Positions 43,561-52,501 are shown, numbered from the stretch's first letter. The stretch is DNA of 64,000 bases from Streptosporangium brasiliense (GCF_030811595.1 NZ_JAUSRB010000002.1:2418001-2482000); one strand, 5' to 3'. The notes: generated by a model not told the origin, from the letters alone. Made by a program: numbers and translations.

Positions 43561-45105
43561 TTACTCCTCCCGCCAGACCGGTTCCAGTAGGTTCGGGTCG
43601 AAGGCCCGCCTACCAGGCCCCGCCGAATGGATGATCACGGTGATGAGGTCGGCCCGGATGTGCGCCCGCTTCTGCGACAGGGGTAGGCCGCCTTCCTCCT
43701 CGGGGAGGTACCAGCGCCGCCGGATGTCATCGACATCGACGGCCGCCGCAACCTCCTGCCGCTTCACCGCCGCGTCGTGCTTGGCCTTTTCGCTGCGAAG
43801 GCCATTGATCTTCTTTTCCAGGATCGGTAGATCGTGGAAGTAGCTCTGATTGGATATGTTCCGTGCGTGCCATTGCTCCCGGAGCATAGCGAGCTGTTCC
43901 ATGGCGTCTTTCAGCTCATCTCTTCCTGCCCACTCCACGGATTCCCGAGGAGCGTTGAATGCCGCTTTCTTCGCCATCCGATTGAGAACCAGTTCTGAGA
44001 TGAAGAAGTCCACCAGGTCGCCGCGCCGACTGATTCCGCCACAGCCACCCGAGCCTTTCGCCTGACACGCGTAGCGGTGCGTGGCGCTGTTCTTCGGGGT
44101 GGTCACCCGTAGCGACTTGCCGCAGATTCCGCCGTCCTCGGTAGGGCGTCCGCAGCGAAGGAATCCGGTAAGCAGGTAGTGGACTTCGCGTGCGTCACCG
44201 GGGAGCGGCAACGGCCCGAGGGGCACACCGTCCACCCCGACGCGTCGCCCCCTACGGCTGTTGATGATCGCTTGTACGGCGTGCCACTCCTGTTGAGTGA
44301 GAATCGGCGTCCACTCCCCGATGATCGGTTCGCCATCCGCATCCCGCATGATCTCTCCATGGAAGAGCCGCCATCCGCACAGCCGAGGAGAGGTGAACAT
44401 GACTCGGAGCGTCTGGACGCTCCACTCATTGCCCCGAGGTGTGCGCACACCCAACTTCCGCCACTGGCCGACGATGGAGTTGAGCGAGCGGCCTCCGATG
44501 AACTCGCGTGCCGCCTCCTGAATGATCCGGCTCTCGACCGGGGCCAGCGTCCGCCGATCGGCCTGCCAGCCGAATGGCCGATGACCGCCCACCGGCCTGC
44601 CCTCGCTGGCACGGTTGCGGTGTGAGTCACGCATCCGGCGCGCGATCTTCCTTGCCTCGATCCTGGCCCCGACCACGCTGTAGAGGCCCATGCTCTCCAC
44701 GTCTTCGCTGTAGAGGTTCTTGACCTGCCGGTAGTCGGCGAACACGAACCCCTCGTGCAGCGTGAACGCCTCCACGAAACGTTCATAGTCGCCCGGACGC
44801 CGCGCAAGGCGGTCGTCGGCCACGACCACCACTCCGCGAACAGGGGTGCCGTCGGCAAGCTGTCCCGCCCGCAGCGCCGAGACCATCGCCTCGAAGTCGT
44901 CGCGCACCACGTTGACCTTGGACGCCGACTTGTCGTTGTCGGTGAACTCATGCACGACCGTCCACCCTTGGCGCTTGGCGGTCTCGTGGTTCATCCGGTG
45001 CTGATCCCTCACACCGTGTTCGTCCTTCTTGAGATCTGCCGAGATCCGGGCGTAGGAGACCACCGGAATGGGCGAGCCTGGGGCCAGTGTTGCCAGACGT
45101 AACAT
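43561..45105 (-). CDS. int: Large serine recombinase (integrase) of the element
   Basis: A 514-residue protein. An N-terminal resolvase-type catalytic domain begins VVSYARISADLKKDEHG, with the active Ser in YARIS and Arg-rich RRPGDYERF. A recombinase domain (GHRPFGWQADRRTLAPVE) and a zinc ribbon with Cys pairs (CGRPTEDGGICG and CQAKGSGGCGG) follow, then a coiled-coil (LREQWHARNISNQ onward). This is the phiC31-like family that needs no host factor to integrate and a directionality factor to excise. The ATG at 45105 follows GGAGGTG; a GTG inside that site was rejected. It lies 36 bases from the right attachment core, the usual arrangement. Confidence 0.94.
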   Translation of the reverse strand: MLRLATLAPGSPIPVVSYARISADLKKDEHGVRDQHRMNHETAKRQGWTVVHEFTDNDKSASKVNVVRDDFEAMVSALRAGQLADGTPVRGVVVVADDRLARRPGDYERFVEAFTLHEGFVFADYRQVKNLYSEDVESMGLYSVVGARIEARKIARRMRDSHRNRASEGRPVGGHRPFGWQADRRTLAPVESRIIQEAAREFIGGRSLNSIVGQWRKLGVRTPRGNEWSVQTLRVMFTSPRLCGWRLFHGEIMRDADGEPIIGEWTPILTQQEWHAVQAIINSRRGRRVGVDGVPLGPLPLPGDAREVHYLLTGFLRCGRPTEDGGICGKSLRVTTPKNSATHRYACQAKGSGGCGGISRRGDLVDFFISELVLNRMAKKAAFNAPRESVEWAGRDELKDAMEQLAMLREQWHARNISNQSYFHDLPILEKKINGLRSEKAKHDAAVKRQEVAAAVDVDDIRRRWYLPEEEGGLPLSQKRAHIRADLITVIIHSAGPGRRAFDPNLLEPVWREE

Positions 45106-45140
45106 GAGCACCTCCGTTGAAATATTCCCTCTAAGTCGGT

Positions 45141-45147
45141 TCTACTT
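45141..45147. other. Right attachment-site core of the element
   Basis: TCTACTT followed by host sequence CCAGAGCGTCC, which continues the exporter as FQSVHGYSP. Left of it, AAGTCGGT belongs to the element. Together with the left core it defines the reconstituted chromosomal site CCCTCTACTTCCAGAGCG. Confidence 0.8.
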
Positions 45148-45697
45148 CCAGAGCGTCCACGGCTACAGCCCGCTCGTGACCGGGGCGGCCTTCCTCGTGC
45201 CGTCCCTCATGATCGCCGCCGGCACCCAGATCGGCGAGCGGATGGCCACCCGGACCGGGATGCGCCTGACCCTGCTCACCGGCATCGTCGCCGGCGCCGC
45301 CGGCACCGCCCTGCTCGCCACGGGCATGAGCGCGGGCGGCTCCTACTGGAACGTGCTGCCCGGCATCGTCGTCATGGGGCTCGGGCAGGGCCTGACCTGG
45401 ACCGGGATGTGGATCGCCGCCGCCTCCGGGGTCGCCGCCGGAGAGCAGGGGGTCGCCTCCGGCATGGCGTCCACCGCCCTGCAGGTCGGGACCGCGCTCG
45501 GCCTGGCCGTGCTCGTCGCGGTCGCCGGCCAGGACGTCACCGGCCTGGCGGGCGAGGCCCTGCTCGGCGAGATCACCGGCGGCCTGCGGGCCGCGATCTA
45601 CGTCGCCGCCGCGGGTATCCTGCTGAGCGCCTTCCTGGCCCTGACCTTCCAACGTCGCGAGGCGGCAGAGCCCCGGCCCGCGCGCGTGGACGCCTGA
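45141..45697 (+). pseudogene. MFS drug exporter, C-terminal part
   Basis: The continuation of the gene at 37395, resuming as SVHGYSPLVTGAAFLVPS. It encodes about 185 residues: the last four to five helices, with the PGIVVMGLGQGLTWTGMWIAA and EQGVASGMASTALQVGTALG segments typical of DHA2 transporters. It has no start of its own; an open frame extends back into element DNA but lacks any signal. The downstream FAD monooxygenase gene starts 10 bases after the stop, so before insertion exporter and oxygenase were one operon. Confidence 0.93.
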
Positions 45698-45707
45698 GGA
45701 GATCCCC

Positions 45708-47270
45708 ATGAGTTCCGACGTTCCGAGCTTCGACGTCGCGGTGGCCGGCGGCGGCCCGGTCGGCATGCTGCTCGCGGCCGAGCTCGCCCTCCAGGGCGTC
45801 CGACCGGTGGTCCTGGAGCGGCTCCCCACCCCGACGGGGGAGTCCAAGGCCGGCACGCTGCACGCCAGGACCGCCCAGAGCCTGAACCGCCGGGGCCTGC
45901 TCGACGAGGTGGGGAGATCCTCCTACGGTGGCGTGCGCTTCCATTTCTCCGGCATGTTCGAACTGGACCTCGGCGCGGTGGCCGGAGAGGGGCCCAGCAT
46001 CGTCGGCAGCCCGCAGGCGTGGGCCGAGCAGGTGTTCGCCGACCGCGCCGCCGACCTGGGCGCGGAGATCCGGCGGGGACACGAGGTCGTCGGCCTCACC
46101 CAGGACGCCGACCGCGTCACGCTGACCGTGGAGGGGCCGGCCGGGCCGTACGAGCTGGCCGCCCGCTACGTGGTCGGCGCCGACGGCGCCCGCAGCGCCG
46201 TGCGCAGGCTCGCGGGCATCGCGTTCACCGGCACTCCGGCGGGCGTCGCCGCGCTGATGGGCGACGTCCGGCTGCTGGACCCCCTCCCCGGTGGCTGGCA
46301 CCGCACCCCGAGAGGCTGGCTGATGGTCTGGGGCGGCGGGACGCATGGCCACAGCCGGATCAGCACCTACGACTTCCGCGGCCCGCACGCCGACCGGCAG
46401 GCGCCGGTCTCCCTGGAGGAGCTGCGCGGTGTGGTGGAGCACATCGCCGGCCACCCGGTCCGGATGGCCGAGCCGCGCGCCCTGACCCGGTACGGCGACG
46501 CGGCCCTCCAGGCGGAGACCTACCGCCGGGGGCGCGTGCTCGTCGCCGGGGACGCCGCCCACGTGCACTTCCCCTGGGGAGGGCAGGGGCTCAACACCGG
46601 CATGGAAGACGCCATGAACCTGGGCTGGAAGCTCGCCGCCCAGGTGCGGGGATGGGCCCCCGACGGGCTGCTCGACACCTACCACGGCGAGCGGCACCCG
46701 GTGGCGGCGCGGGTCCTGTGGAACGTCCGCGCGCAGACCGCCCTGGCCGACCCCGATCCCCGGGTCGACCCGCTGCGGGAGCTGTTCGCCGAGCTCATGC
46801 GGCTGGAGCAGGTCAACGACCACCTGAGCGGCATGATCAGCGGCACCCGGACGGCCTACGACGTCGGCCACCCCGGCGCCGGCCGGCTCGCCCCGGACAC
46901 CGAGCTCAAGACCGAGGACGGCGCGGTCAGCCTGGTGGAGCTGCTCCACCGGGGCCGGCCCCTGTTCCTGTGCCCCCTGGACGGCGGCCTGGACAGTGGC
47001 CCGGGGGACGCCTCGGGCGGTGGCCCGGGGAACGCCTCGTACGGGGGCCCGGGCGGTGGCCCGGGGAACGGCTCGGGCGGTGGCTCGGCGAGCGGTGGTG
47101 AGCGGCCGGTGGACGTCGTGGCGGGGTGGGCAGACCGGGTGGACACCGTACGGGCGGCCCAGTGCGAGCCGCTGCTCATCCGGCCCGACGGCTATGTCGC
47201 CTGGTGTCCCCCCGGCGACGCCGCCTCCCTCCGGGCCGCGCTCCGCCGCTGGTTCGGCGAGCCCGGCTGA
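45708..47270 (+). CDS. FAD-dependent aromatic monooxygenase (PHBH/RdmE/rifampicin-oxygenase type)
   Basis: A 520-residue class A flavin monooxygenase. It has the FAD Rossmann motif GGGPVGMLLAAELALQG at 13, the DG motif in VVGADGARSAVRRLAG and the GD motif in VLVAGDAAHVHFPWGGQGLN near 280. Such enzymes hydroxylate aromatic polyketides, phenols or antibiotics using NAD(P)H. A thioredoxin-like C-terminal domain is present but interrupted at about 425-465 by a Gly/Pro/Ser/Asn tract from a DNA minisatellite. The ATG at 45708 follows GAGGAG. Regulator, exporter and oxygenase suggest a resistance or detoxification unit; the insertion upstream may reduce its transcription. Confidence 0.9.
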   Translation: MSSDVPSFDVAVAGGGPVGMLLAAELALQGVRPVVLERLPTPTGESKAGTLHARTAQSLNRRGLLDEVGRSSYGGVRFHFSGMFELDLGAVAGEGPSIVGSPQAWAEQVFADRAADLGAEIRRGHEVVGLTQDADRVTLTVEGPAGPYELAARYVVGADGARSAVRRLAGIAFTGTPAGVAALMGDVRLLDPLPGGWHRTPRGWLMVWGGGTHGHSRISTYDFRGPHADRQAPVSLEELRGVVEHIAGHPVRMAEPRALTRYGDAALQAETYRRGRVLVAGDAAHVHFPWGGQGLNTGMEDAMNLGWKLAAQVRGWAPDGLLDTYHGERHPVAARVLWNVRAQTALADPDPRVDPLRELFAELMRLEQVNDHLSGMISGTRTAYDVGHPGAGRLAPDTELKTEDGAVSLVELLHRGRPLFLCPLDGGLDSGPGDASGGGPGNASYGGPGGGPGNGSGGGSASGGERPVDVVAGWADRVDTVRAAQCEPLLIRPDGYVAWCPPGDAASLRAALRRWFGEPG

Positions 47271-47498
47271 GCCGCGACGGGCCCGGCCCCGCACCGGACG
47301 CCGTTCGCCGGAGGTCCCGCGGCGCGGCGTCCGGCGGATGGTGGTGAGGCGGGCGGCAGTGTGGGAGTGGCGGTGCGGGAGTGGCGGAAATCGGCCATTG
47401 ACGGCGGACGGTGGCGCGGCGATCGTGGGTGATTGCCAGGTGATCTTCCATTGAGGCCGCGCGGGCACCTCTCCGCCATGGTCACTGAAGGAGCGTTC

Positions 47499-48062
47499 AT
47501 GCCACACATCACGTTGAACACCGACGAACCAGGCATCCGCGGACTGCTGAGGTTCCGCCCGGAGACGGCCCGCCCGCTGAACGACCTGGCCGAGGTGCTG
47601 CTGCGCGGGGAGAGCACCCTGTCGCGCGGGGAGCGCGAACTGATCGCGGCGTACGTGTCGGGGCTGAACCAGTGCCGGTTCTGCACCTCCTCGCACGCGG
47701 CCTTCGCCGCCGCGTAGCTGCCGGAGGGGATGGCGCTGGTGGATCAGGTGCGCGCCGATCCGGACGGCGCGCCCATCTCGGCCAAGCTGAAGGCCCTGCT
47801 GGCCATCGCGGGCGCGGTCCAGCAGAGCGGGCAGCGGGTCGGCGACGAGCAGATCGCCGCGGCCCGGGCGGAGGGCGCGACGGACGTGGAGATCCATGAC
47901 ACGGTGCTGATCGCGGCGGCGTTCTGCATGTTCAACCGCTACGTCGACGGCCTGGCCACGATCGCTCCCGACGACGCGGCGGACTACGCGATGGCGGCCG
48001 ACCGGATCATCGCCTACGGCTACACGACCACCTCGCCCGTCGCGGAGCCCCAGAGCGGATGA
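47499..48062 (+). pseudogene. Peroxidase-related (AhpD/carboxymuconolactone decarboxylase-like) gene with in-frame amber codon
   Basis: The reading frame runs from ATG 47499 (GAAGGAG five bases upstream) to 48062 but is broken by TAG at 47715-47717. Before it is the family's redox motif CRFCTSSHAAFAAA; after it, in the same frame, LPEGMALVDQVRADPDGAPISAKLKALLAIAGAVQ continues the domain without loss. A C-to-T change of CAG would explain it. The intact protein would have about 187 residues and reduce peroxides with the Cys-x-x-Cys pair. A restart at ATG 47730 would have GGAGGGG too close to be efficient and would lack the active site. Readthrough or a sequencing error are alternatives. Confidence 0.8.
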
Positions 48063-48153
48063 CCCCGCGCGGAGCGCGCGCCGCCCGCCCCCGCGGGGAA
48101 GGCCGAGCCCCCCGCGGGGAAGGCGGCGCGCGGCCCGCGTGGGGCCGGCCGTA

Positions 48154-49218
48154 TCAGGCGCCCAGGGCCTCGGCGGCGAGCGCGGTCCCCCGTATCCGGG
48201 CGTCGATCTTGGCGAAGGCGACCTCGCGGGAGGTCGAGGTGTCGTCGGCGAAGGGGGAGAAGCCGCAGTCGTCGCAGGTGCCCAGCTGCTCGGCCGGGAT
48301 GTGGCGGGCCGCCCGCAGCACCCGGTCACGCACCTGCTCGGGAGTCTCCACCTGAGGGTCGATCGGATCGGTCACCCCGACGAAGACCCTGGTCCCGGGG
48401 CGCAGGTGGGCGCCGATGACCTCCAGCGCCCGGTCCGGGTCGGGCTCGCCGGCCAGCTGGACGTAGAAGTTGCCGGCCCGCAGCCCGAGGAGCTTGGGCA
48501 GCAGCGCGGCGTAGTCGACGTCGGCGCTGTGGGTGGAGTCCTGGTCGCCGCCGGGACAGGTGTGCACGCCGATCCGGGCCCGCTCGGCCGCGCTGAAGCG
48601 CTCCAGGAGCTGGTTGTTGAGGGTGATGAAGTCATCCAGCAGCCCGCCGCTGGGATCGAGCTTGAGCGACAGCCGTCCCTCGGTGAAGTCCAGCTGTACG
48701 GCGTGCGCACCCGCGTCCAGGCAGCCGCGGATGTCGGCCTCGGCCTCGGCGAGCAGGTCGTCCAGGAAGACCTTGCGGGGGTAGTCGGCGATGCCGTCGG
48801 CAGGATAGAGCAGGCTCAGCGCCGACGGGGCGATGACCGCCTGCTTGACCGGCAGGCGGGTGTGGCGCTGTGCCTGCTTCAGATACTCCGAGGCGTGGAC
48901 GCGGTAGCGGAACGGGCCGGAGGTCAGGCACGGCAGTTGCCGGGTGTGCCCGTCGGCGAACGGAATGACCGCCCCGTCGGGGCTGAGGCCGTCGAGTCCG
49001 GCGATCGGATAGGTGACGAAACTGGGTTTGGACTGCTCGCCGTCGACGAGGACCGGGCAGCCGAGCTGCTCCAGCCGCGCGATGGTGTCGGCGACGGCTC
49101 CGGCCTGCTGCGTGGCCAGTTCGGCGTCGCCGATCCGGCCCGCGGCGTGGTCGGTCAGCGCGGCCAGCAGAGCGGGAGGACGGGGGATGCTGCCGATCGG
49201 TTCGGTGGGGATGTCCAT
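48154..49218 (-). CDS. Cobalamin-independent methionine synthase-like (MetE C-domain) protein
   Basis: A 354-residue protein with the MetE C-terminal (beta/alpha)8 fold alone. Zinc ligands are visible as His and Cys in GVHTCPGGD and a Cys in GTCDDCGF; the opening IGSIPRPPALL is typical. Such single-domain proteins include methyltransferases acting on methylcobalamin, thiols or unknown acceptors, and are distinct from the two-domain folate-dependent MetE. The ATG at 49218 is preferred; the upstream frame has no signal. The stop faces the pseudogene end across a CCCCGCGGGG-repeat interval (48063-48153). Confidence 0.85.
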   Translation of the reverse strand: MDIPTEPIGSIPRPPALLAALTDHAAGRIGDAELATQQAGAVADTIARLEQLGCPVLVDGEQSKPSFVTYPIAGLDGLSPDGAVIPFADGHTRQLPCLTSGPFRYRVHASEYLKQAQRHTRLPVKQAVIAPSALSLLYPADGIADYPRKVFLDDLLAEAEADIRGCLDAGAHAVQLDFTEGRLSLKLDPSGGLLDDFITLNNQLLERFSAAERARIGVHTCPGGDQDSTHSADVDYAALLPKLLGLRAGNFYVQLAGEPDPDRALEVIGAHLRPGTRVFVGVTDPIDPQVETPEQVRDRVLRAARHIPAEQLGTCDDCGFSPFADDTSTSREVAFAKIDARIRGTALAAEALGA

Positions 49219-49249
49219 GCCGTGATCGTAAATAACGATCCGTGCCCCA

Positions 49250-50332
49250 TCAATCACTTACGGATATGGAGCGCTCTCCCGTTTCGCTCCGGTGACCGCC
49301 GGCGGCCTCGGTGGGGGCCGGGCGGGTGGGGCGGGGGCCGGTGGGACGGGGGGTCGCGCGGGGTCTGGCGGGAGCGGTCCGGGCGGGGGCCGGGCCGGTG
49401 GGGATGGGGGTCGCGCGAGGTTCGGCGGAGGAGGGTCCGGTGGGGATGGGGGTCGCGCGGGGCTCGGCGGAGGCGGGTCCGGCGGGGACGAGAGAGTCGC
49501 AGGTGAAGCCCTCGTCGTGGTCGGGCTCCAGCACCATCTGCTGGAGCACGGTCGAGCCCGTCGGACGGCGGAAGGTCTCCTGCCTGACGCAGTCGTAGAA
49601 GGCGTAGGTCCCCTCGCGCTCACCGAGCAGCAGCAGGGGCACGCCCCCGCGCATGGGCTTGCCGTTGCCCGGGTGGGTGGCGAGCACCCACTGGTCCTGG
49701 AAGCCCGACAGGGTCAGCACGAGGCTGCTCCGCCCCGTGGTGGCCAGCCGCACCGCGTCCGACTCCATCTGCCCGATCAGCACGAAGCCGAGCCCCATGC
49801 CGGTGAACGCGGCGACCACGACCCGCATCCCGGCCCGGCCCGTCGGGCGGCGCCGGAGCAGCCGGAAGGGCACGACGAAGGCGACGACCCCGATCCCCGT
49901 CGCCACCAGCACGACCGTGGCGGGCCCCACTCCCTCGGCGAGGCCGAGATAGCCGAGGAAGCCCCAGTACGTCCCGCCGCACCACACCGCGCCGAGGGCG
50001 GCCGCCGCCCAGGGCCGTTCCCGTACGGCGCGGGCCAGCCTGGACACGTGGCCCCGGGCGGCCCTGTCCACCAGCCAGCCGACCGCCACCAGCGCGCCCA
50101 GGACCAGCGCGCCCACCAGAGCCAGCAGGATGAGACACCCGACGAGGCGGCCGAACATGGTCGCCTGGTCGATGCCCGCCTGTTCGGGGCTGATGTTGAA
50201 GACTCCGTACACCTGCTGGATGCCGAGGTAGAGCAGGGCGTAGAGCGCGATGCCCACGGGGAGCACCACCGAGCCGATGCGCTGCAGCAGGTCGATGACG
50301 CTGCCCCGGTCGGCCGTATCCTGATCGGTCAT
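49250..50332 (-). CDS. Hypothetical four- to five-helix membrane protein with repetitive Pro-rich tail
   Basis: A 360-residue protein. Membrane helices are near 22-42, 65-88, 108-130, 138-158 and 170-190, followed by an extracytoplasmic domain of about 80 residues with two Cys (FYDCVRQ, FTCDSL). A tail of 80 residues follows, built on a 13-residue unit AEPRATPIPTGP-S/A. No family is recognised. The ATG at 50332 is the first good start. The tail repeat comes from a DNA minisatellite of about 39 bases. Confidence 0.7.
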   Translation of the reverse strand: MTDQDTADRGSVIDLLQRIGSVVLPVGIALYALLYLGIQQVYGVFNISPEQAGIDQATMFGRLVGCLILLALVGALVLGALVAVGWLVDRAARGHVSRLARAVRERPWAAAALGAVWCGGTYWGFLGYLGLAEGVGPATVVLVATGIGVVAFVVPFRLLRRRPTGRAGMRVVVAAFTGMGLGFVLIGQMESDAVRLATTGRSSLVLTLSGFQDQWVLATHPGNGKPMRGGVPLLLLGEREGTYAFYDCVRQETFRRPTGSTVLQQMVLEPDHDEGFTCDSLVPAGPASAEPRATPIPTGPSSAEPRATPIPTGPAPARTAPARPRATPRPTGPRPTRPAPTEAAGGHRSETGERSISVSD

Positions 50333-50439
50333 TGCTCGCTGTGTCCCGTTTTGGTGTTGATCGACCGAGACAGGGTGTCATGCGGGGCGCGGCGGACACC
50401 TGTCGGGTGCCCCGGATGCCGGGCGCCCCCGGACACGCC

Positions 50440-50979
50440 TCAGGGCAGCTCGGTCCACGGGCCTGGGGCGTGGTCGTCCTTCGGGATCCACAGCGCGGGC
50501 TGGAGCTCGCGCAGTCTCGGCGCCGCGGCGGGGTCCCAGGGATACCGGCCCCCGGCGTCGGGCCAGACGATCTCCATGAAGGGCAGCGGCGGCTGCTGGT
50601 AGAAGTGCAGCGCCATGCCGAACAGCGAGCGGTACCAGCTCGTGTCCACGGTCTTCGCGACGACGGGGTAGTCCTTGATGACGTCGTCCCGTTCCTGGTC
50701 CGCGACGAGACGGTGACCGGCGGCGACCCTGTCGGCCAGGGTGTTCAGGCAGTCCTTCAGCACCTCGACCCGGAGCCCGAACATCGCCGCCTCGGGCGAG
50801 CGGAGCGTGTGCCACAGCCCGACGGTGAACGCCCACCCGGGACCGGCCTCGTCCGCAGGGATCATGATGACGCCCCACCCGCGCTCCTGGACGTGCCGCA
50901 TCATGTCGCGGTCGAGCTCGTCGAGCTCGATGTCGCGCTCGACGCACAGGAGACAGTGGCAGGCAAGCTGGTCGAACAT
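50440..50979 (-). CDS. DUF4262-domain protein
   Basis: A 179-residue soluble protein. The segment GWGVIMIPADEAGPGWAFTVGLW, followed by HTLRSPEAAMFGL and the later DYPVVAKTVDTSWYRSLFGMALHFYQQPPLPFMEIVWPD, are characteristic of DUF4262. The N-terminus has two close Cys (CHCLLC). Biochemical role is unknown for the family. The region from 50980 to 51276 contains no gene. Confidence 0.85.
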   Translation of the reverse strand: MFDQLACHCLLCVERDIELDELDRDMMRHVQERGWGVIMIPADEAGPGWAFTVGLWHTLRSPEAAMFGLRVEVLKDCLNTLADRVAAGHRLVADQERDDVIKDYPVVAKTVDTSWYRSLFGMALHFYQQPPLPFMEIVWPDAGGRYPWDPAAAPRLRELQPALWIPKDDHAPGPWTELP

Positions 50980-51276
50980 GATGTCGAGCGTAGTGGTCCG
51001 TAGGTGAGGTGACCGTCAGCTCCGGCGACGGTCGGCTCCGGTGACGGTCTTCCCCGGTCCCGCCTCCTCCAGCCCCGACCTGGCTGTCCGCCGGTGGCGG
51101 GGCCGGTGCCGCAGGGCCGGTACGGCCTCCGCCGGCAGGTCGGCGAGGGGCGTCGGCAGCCCGGCGTCCAGCCCCCGCATGGCGGCCCGGCGGGGCGCGA
51201 CCCTGACGGAAGTCGGGGGTGGGGTCTGACGGATGCCAGAGGTGGCGCAGGGGCCCGTGCGGCCAGATTGGTGCTC

Positions 51277-52440
51277 ATGCGAAAGACAATGACCGCCCTC
51301 CTCGCCGCCGCCCTCCTGGCGGTCCCGGCCGTGGCCCACGCCGGCACCGTGCCCGAGAGCCCCAAGATCACCTTCGAGCTGCCCCCGCCCACCGGGCCGC
51401 ACGCCCTCGGGACGACAGAGGTCCACCTGGTGGACAAGGCCCGGTCGCGGGAGCTGATGATCAGCGTGTGGTACCCGGCCCGGCCGGGGAAGGGGCCGCG
51501 AGCGCCGTACATGACCCCGAAGGCCGCCGCCTACTTCGACGGCGGCGCACCCGCGCTGGGCCTGAGGCCGGGCCAGGTCGACTGGGGCGCGGTCACCACG
51601 CACGCCCGCCAGGACGCGCCCGCCAAGGGGCGCTGGCCGGTGGTGATCTACTCGCCCGGGTACGGCGTGCCGCGCACGCTCGGCACCTCGACGGTGGAGG
51701 AGCTGGCCAGCCGGGGATACGTCGTGGTGACCGTGGACCACACCTACGAGGCTCCGGCGGTGGAGTTCCCCGACGGCAGGCTGGAGGTGGCCAGACCGCC
51801 GCAGGGGGACCGGCTCACGCACATGCGCCAGGCCCTGGAGACCCGGCGCGAGGACATCCGGACCGTCCTGGACCGGCTCCCGTCCGTGAAGGGGCTCGCC
51901 CCGGCGATGGACCTGTCGAGGATCGGGGTGTTCGGCCACTCCTACGGCGGCGACACCGCGGCCGAGGCGATGCGCGCCGATCGGCGGGTGGACGCCGGGG
52001 CCGATCTGGACGGCTGGCTCGCCCACGACGTCGGCGGCGAGGCCCCCAGCCCCGCGGCCACCGAAGGGGTCGACCGGCCGTTCCTGCTGATGGGCTCGCC
52101 CGGCAGCACCGCGGACGGGCGGATCAGGGACCATCTGACCGCCCCCGCCTGGACGTCCTTCTGGGAGAGGTCGACCGGCTGGAAGCTGGACCTGTCGATG
52201 CCCGGGGCGATGCACTACAGCTTCACCGACGTCCAGGCGTTCCTGCCGGAGCTGGATGAGGAGCTTGAGGTCGTGCCGGAGGTCAGGGCCCAGCGGATCG
52301 GCACCGTCGACCCCGGCCGGAGCGTCGCCGCCCAGCGGGCCTATCTCACCGCGTTCTTCGACCAGAGCCTCAAGCACCGGCCGCGGCGGCTGCTGCGCGG
52401 TGGGACGTCCGAGTATCCCGAGGTGACCCCCGTCCGGTAG
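51277..52440 (+). CDS. Secreted alpha/beta hydrolase (PAF-acetylhydrolase-like)
   Basis: 387 residues. A signal peptide (MRKTMTALLAAALLAVPAVAHA) precedes an alpha/beta hydrolase fold. WPVVIYSPGYG forms the oxyanion region, the nucleophile is Ser in GVFGHSYGGDT, and a late MHYSFTD segment probably supplies the catalytic His. The pattern matches platelet-activating-factor acetylhydrolase/lipase-like secreted esterases of actinobacteria. The ATG at 51277 or a GTG six bases earlier could start it. It converges on the pentapeptide gene across a GC hairpin. Confidence 0.85.
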   Translation: MRKTMTALLAAALLAVPAVAHAGTVPESPKITFELPPPTGPHALGTTEVHLVDKARSRELMISVWYPARPGKGPRAPYMTPKAAAYFDGGAPALGLRPGQVDWGAVTTHARQDAPAKGRWPVVIYSPGYGVPRTLGTSTVEELASRGYVVVTVDHTYEAPAVEFPDGRLEVARPPQGDRLTHMRQALETRREDIRTVLDRLPSVKGLAPAMDLSRIGVFGHSYGGDTAAEAMRADRRVDAGADLDGWLAHDVGGEAPSPAATEGVDRPFLLMGSPGSTADGRIRDHLTAPAWTSFWERSTGWKLDLSMPGAMHYSFTDVQAFLPELDEELEVVPEVRAQRIGTVDPGRSVAAQRAYLTAFFDQSLKHRPRRLLRGGTSEYPEVTPVR

Positions 52441-52473
52441 CTCCCCGCGCGGCGGGCCCGGCTGCCGGTGCGG

Positions 52474-52492
52474 GGGCGGCGGGGCGCCGCCC
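52474..52492. terminator. Short GC hairpin between convergent genes
   Basis: GGGCGGC (52474-52480) pairs with GCCGCCC (52486-52492) across GGGGC. It sits between two convergent stops and could serve both. No U-tract. Confidence 0.45.
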
Positions 52493-52501
52493 GGGGCCGG
52501 C

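Larger units (their letters stand above)
38284..45147. mobile_element. 6.86-kb integrated element with serine integrase and RepSA-like protein
   Basis: The boundaries are set by the interrupted exporter: TCTACTT is present at both ends, and removing 6,857 bases restores the frame. Gene order from the right is serine integrase, noncoding interval, small protein, RepSA-like initiator, XRE regulator and two small coupled genes, all on the minus strand, then about 1 kb without genes. Base composition is lower in GC than the host around the integrase. This resembles pSAM2-like actinomycete integrative elements, but with a serine rather than tyrosine integrase, a chromosomal protein gene rather than a tRNA as target, and no visible TraB. 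It is therefore either mobilised by other elements or a decayed derivative. Confidence 0.88.

Noticed and set aside
47715..47717. TAG read as pyrrolysine
   Set aside because: No pyl genes are in the window and the context lacks any insertion signal; nonsense mutation is simpler.
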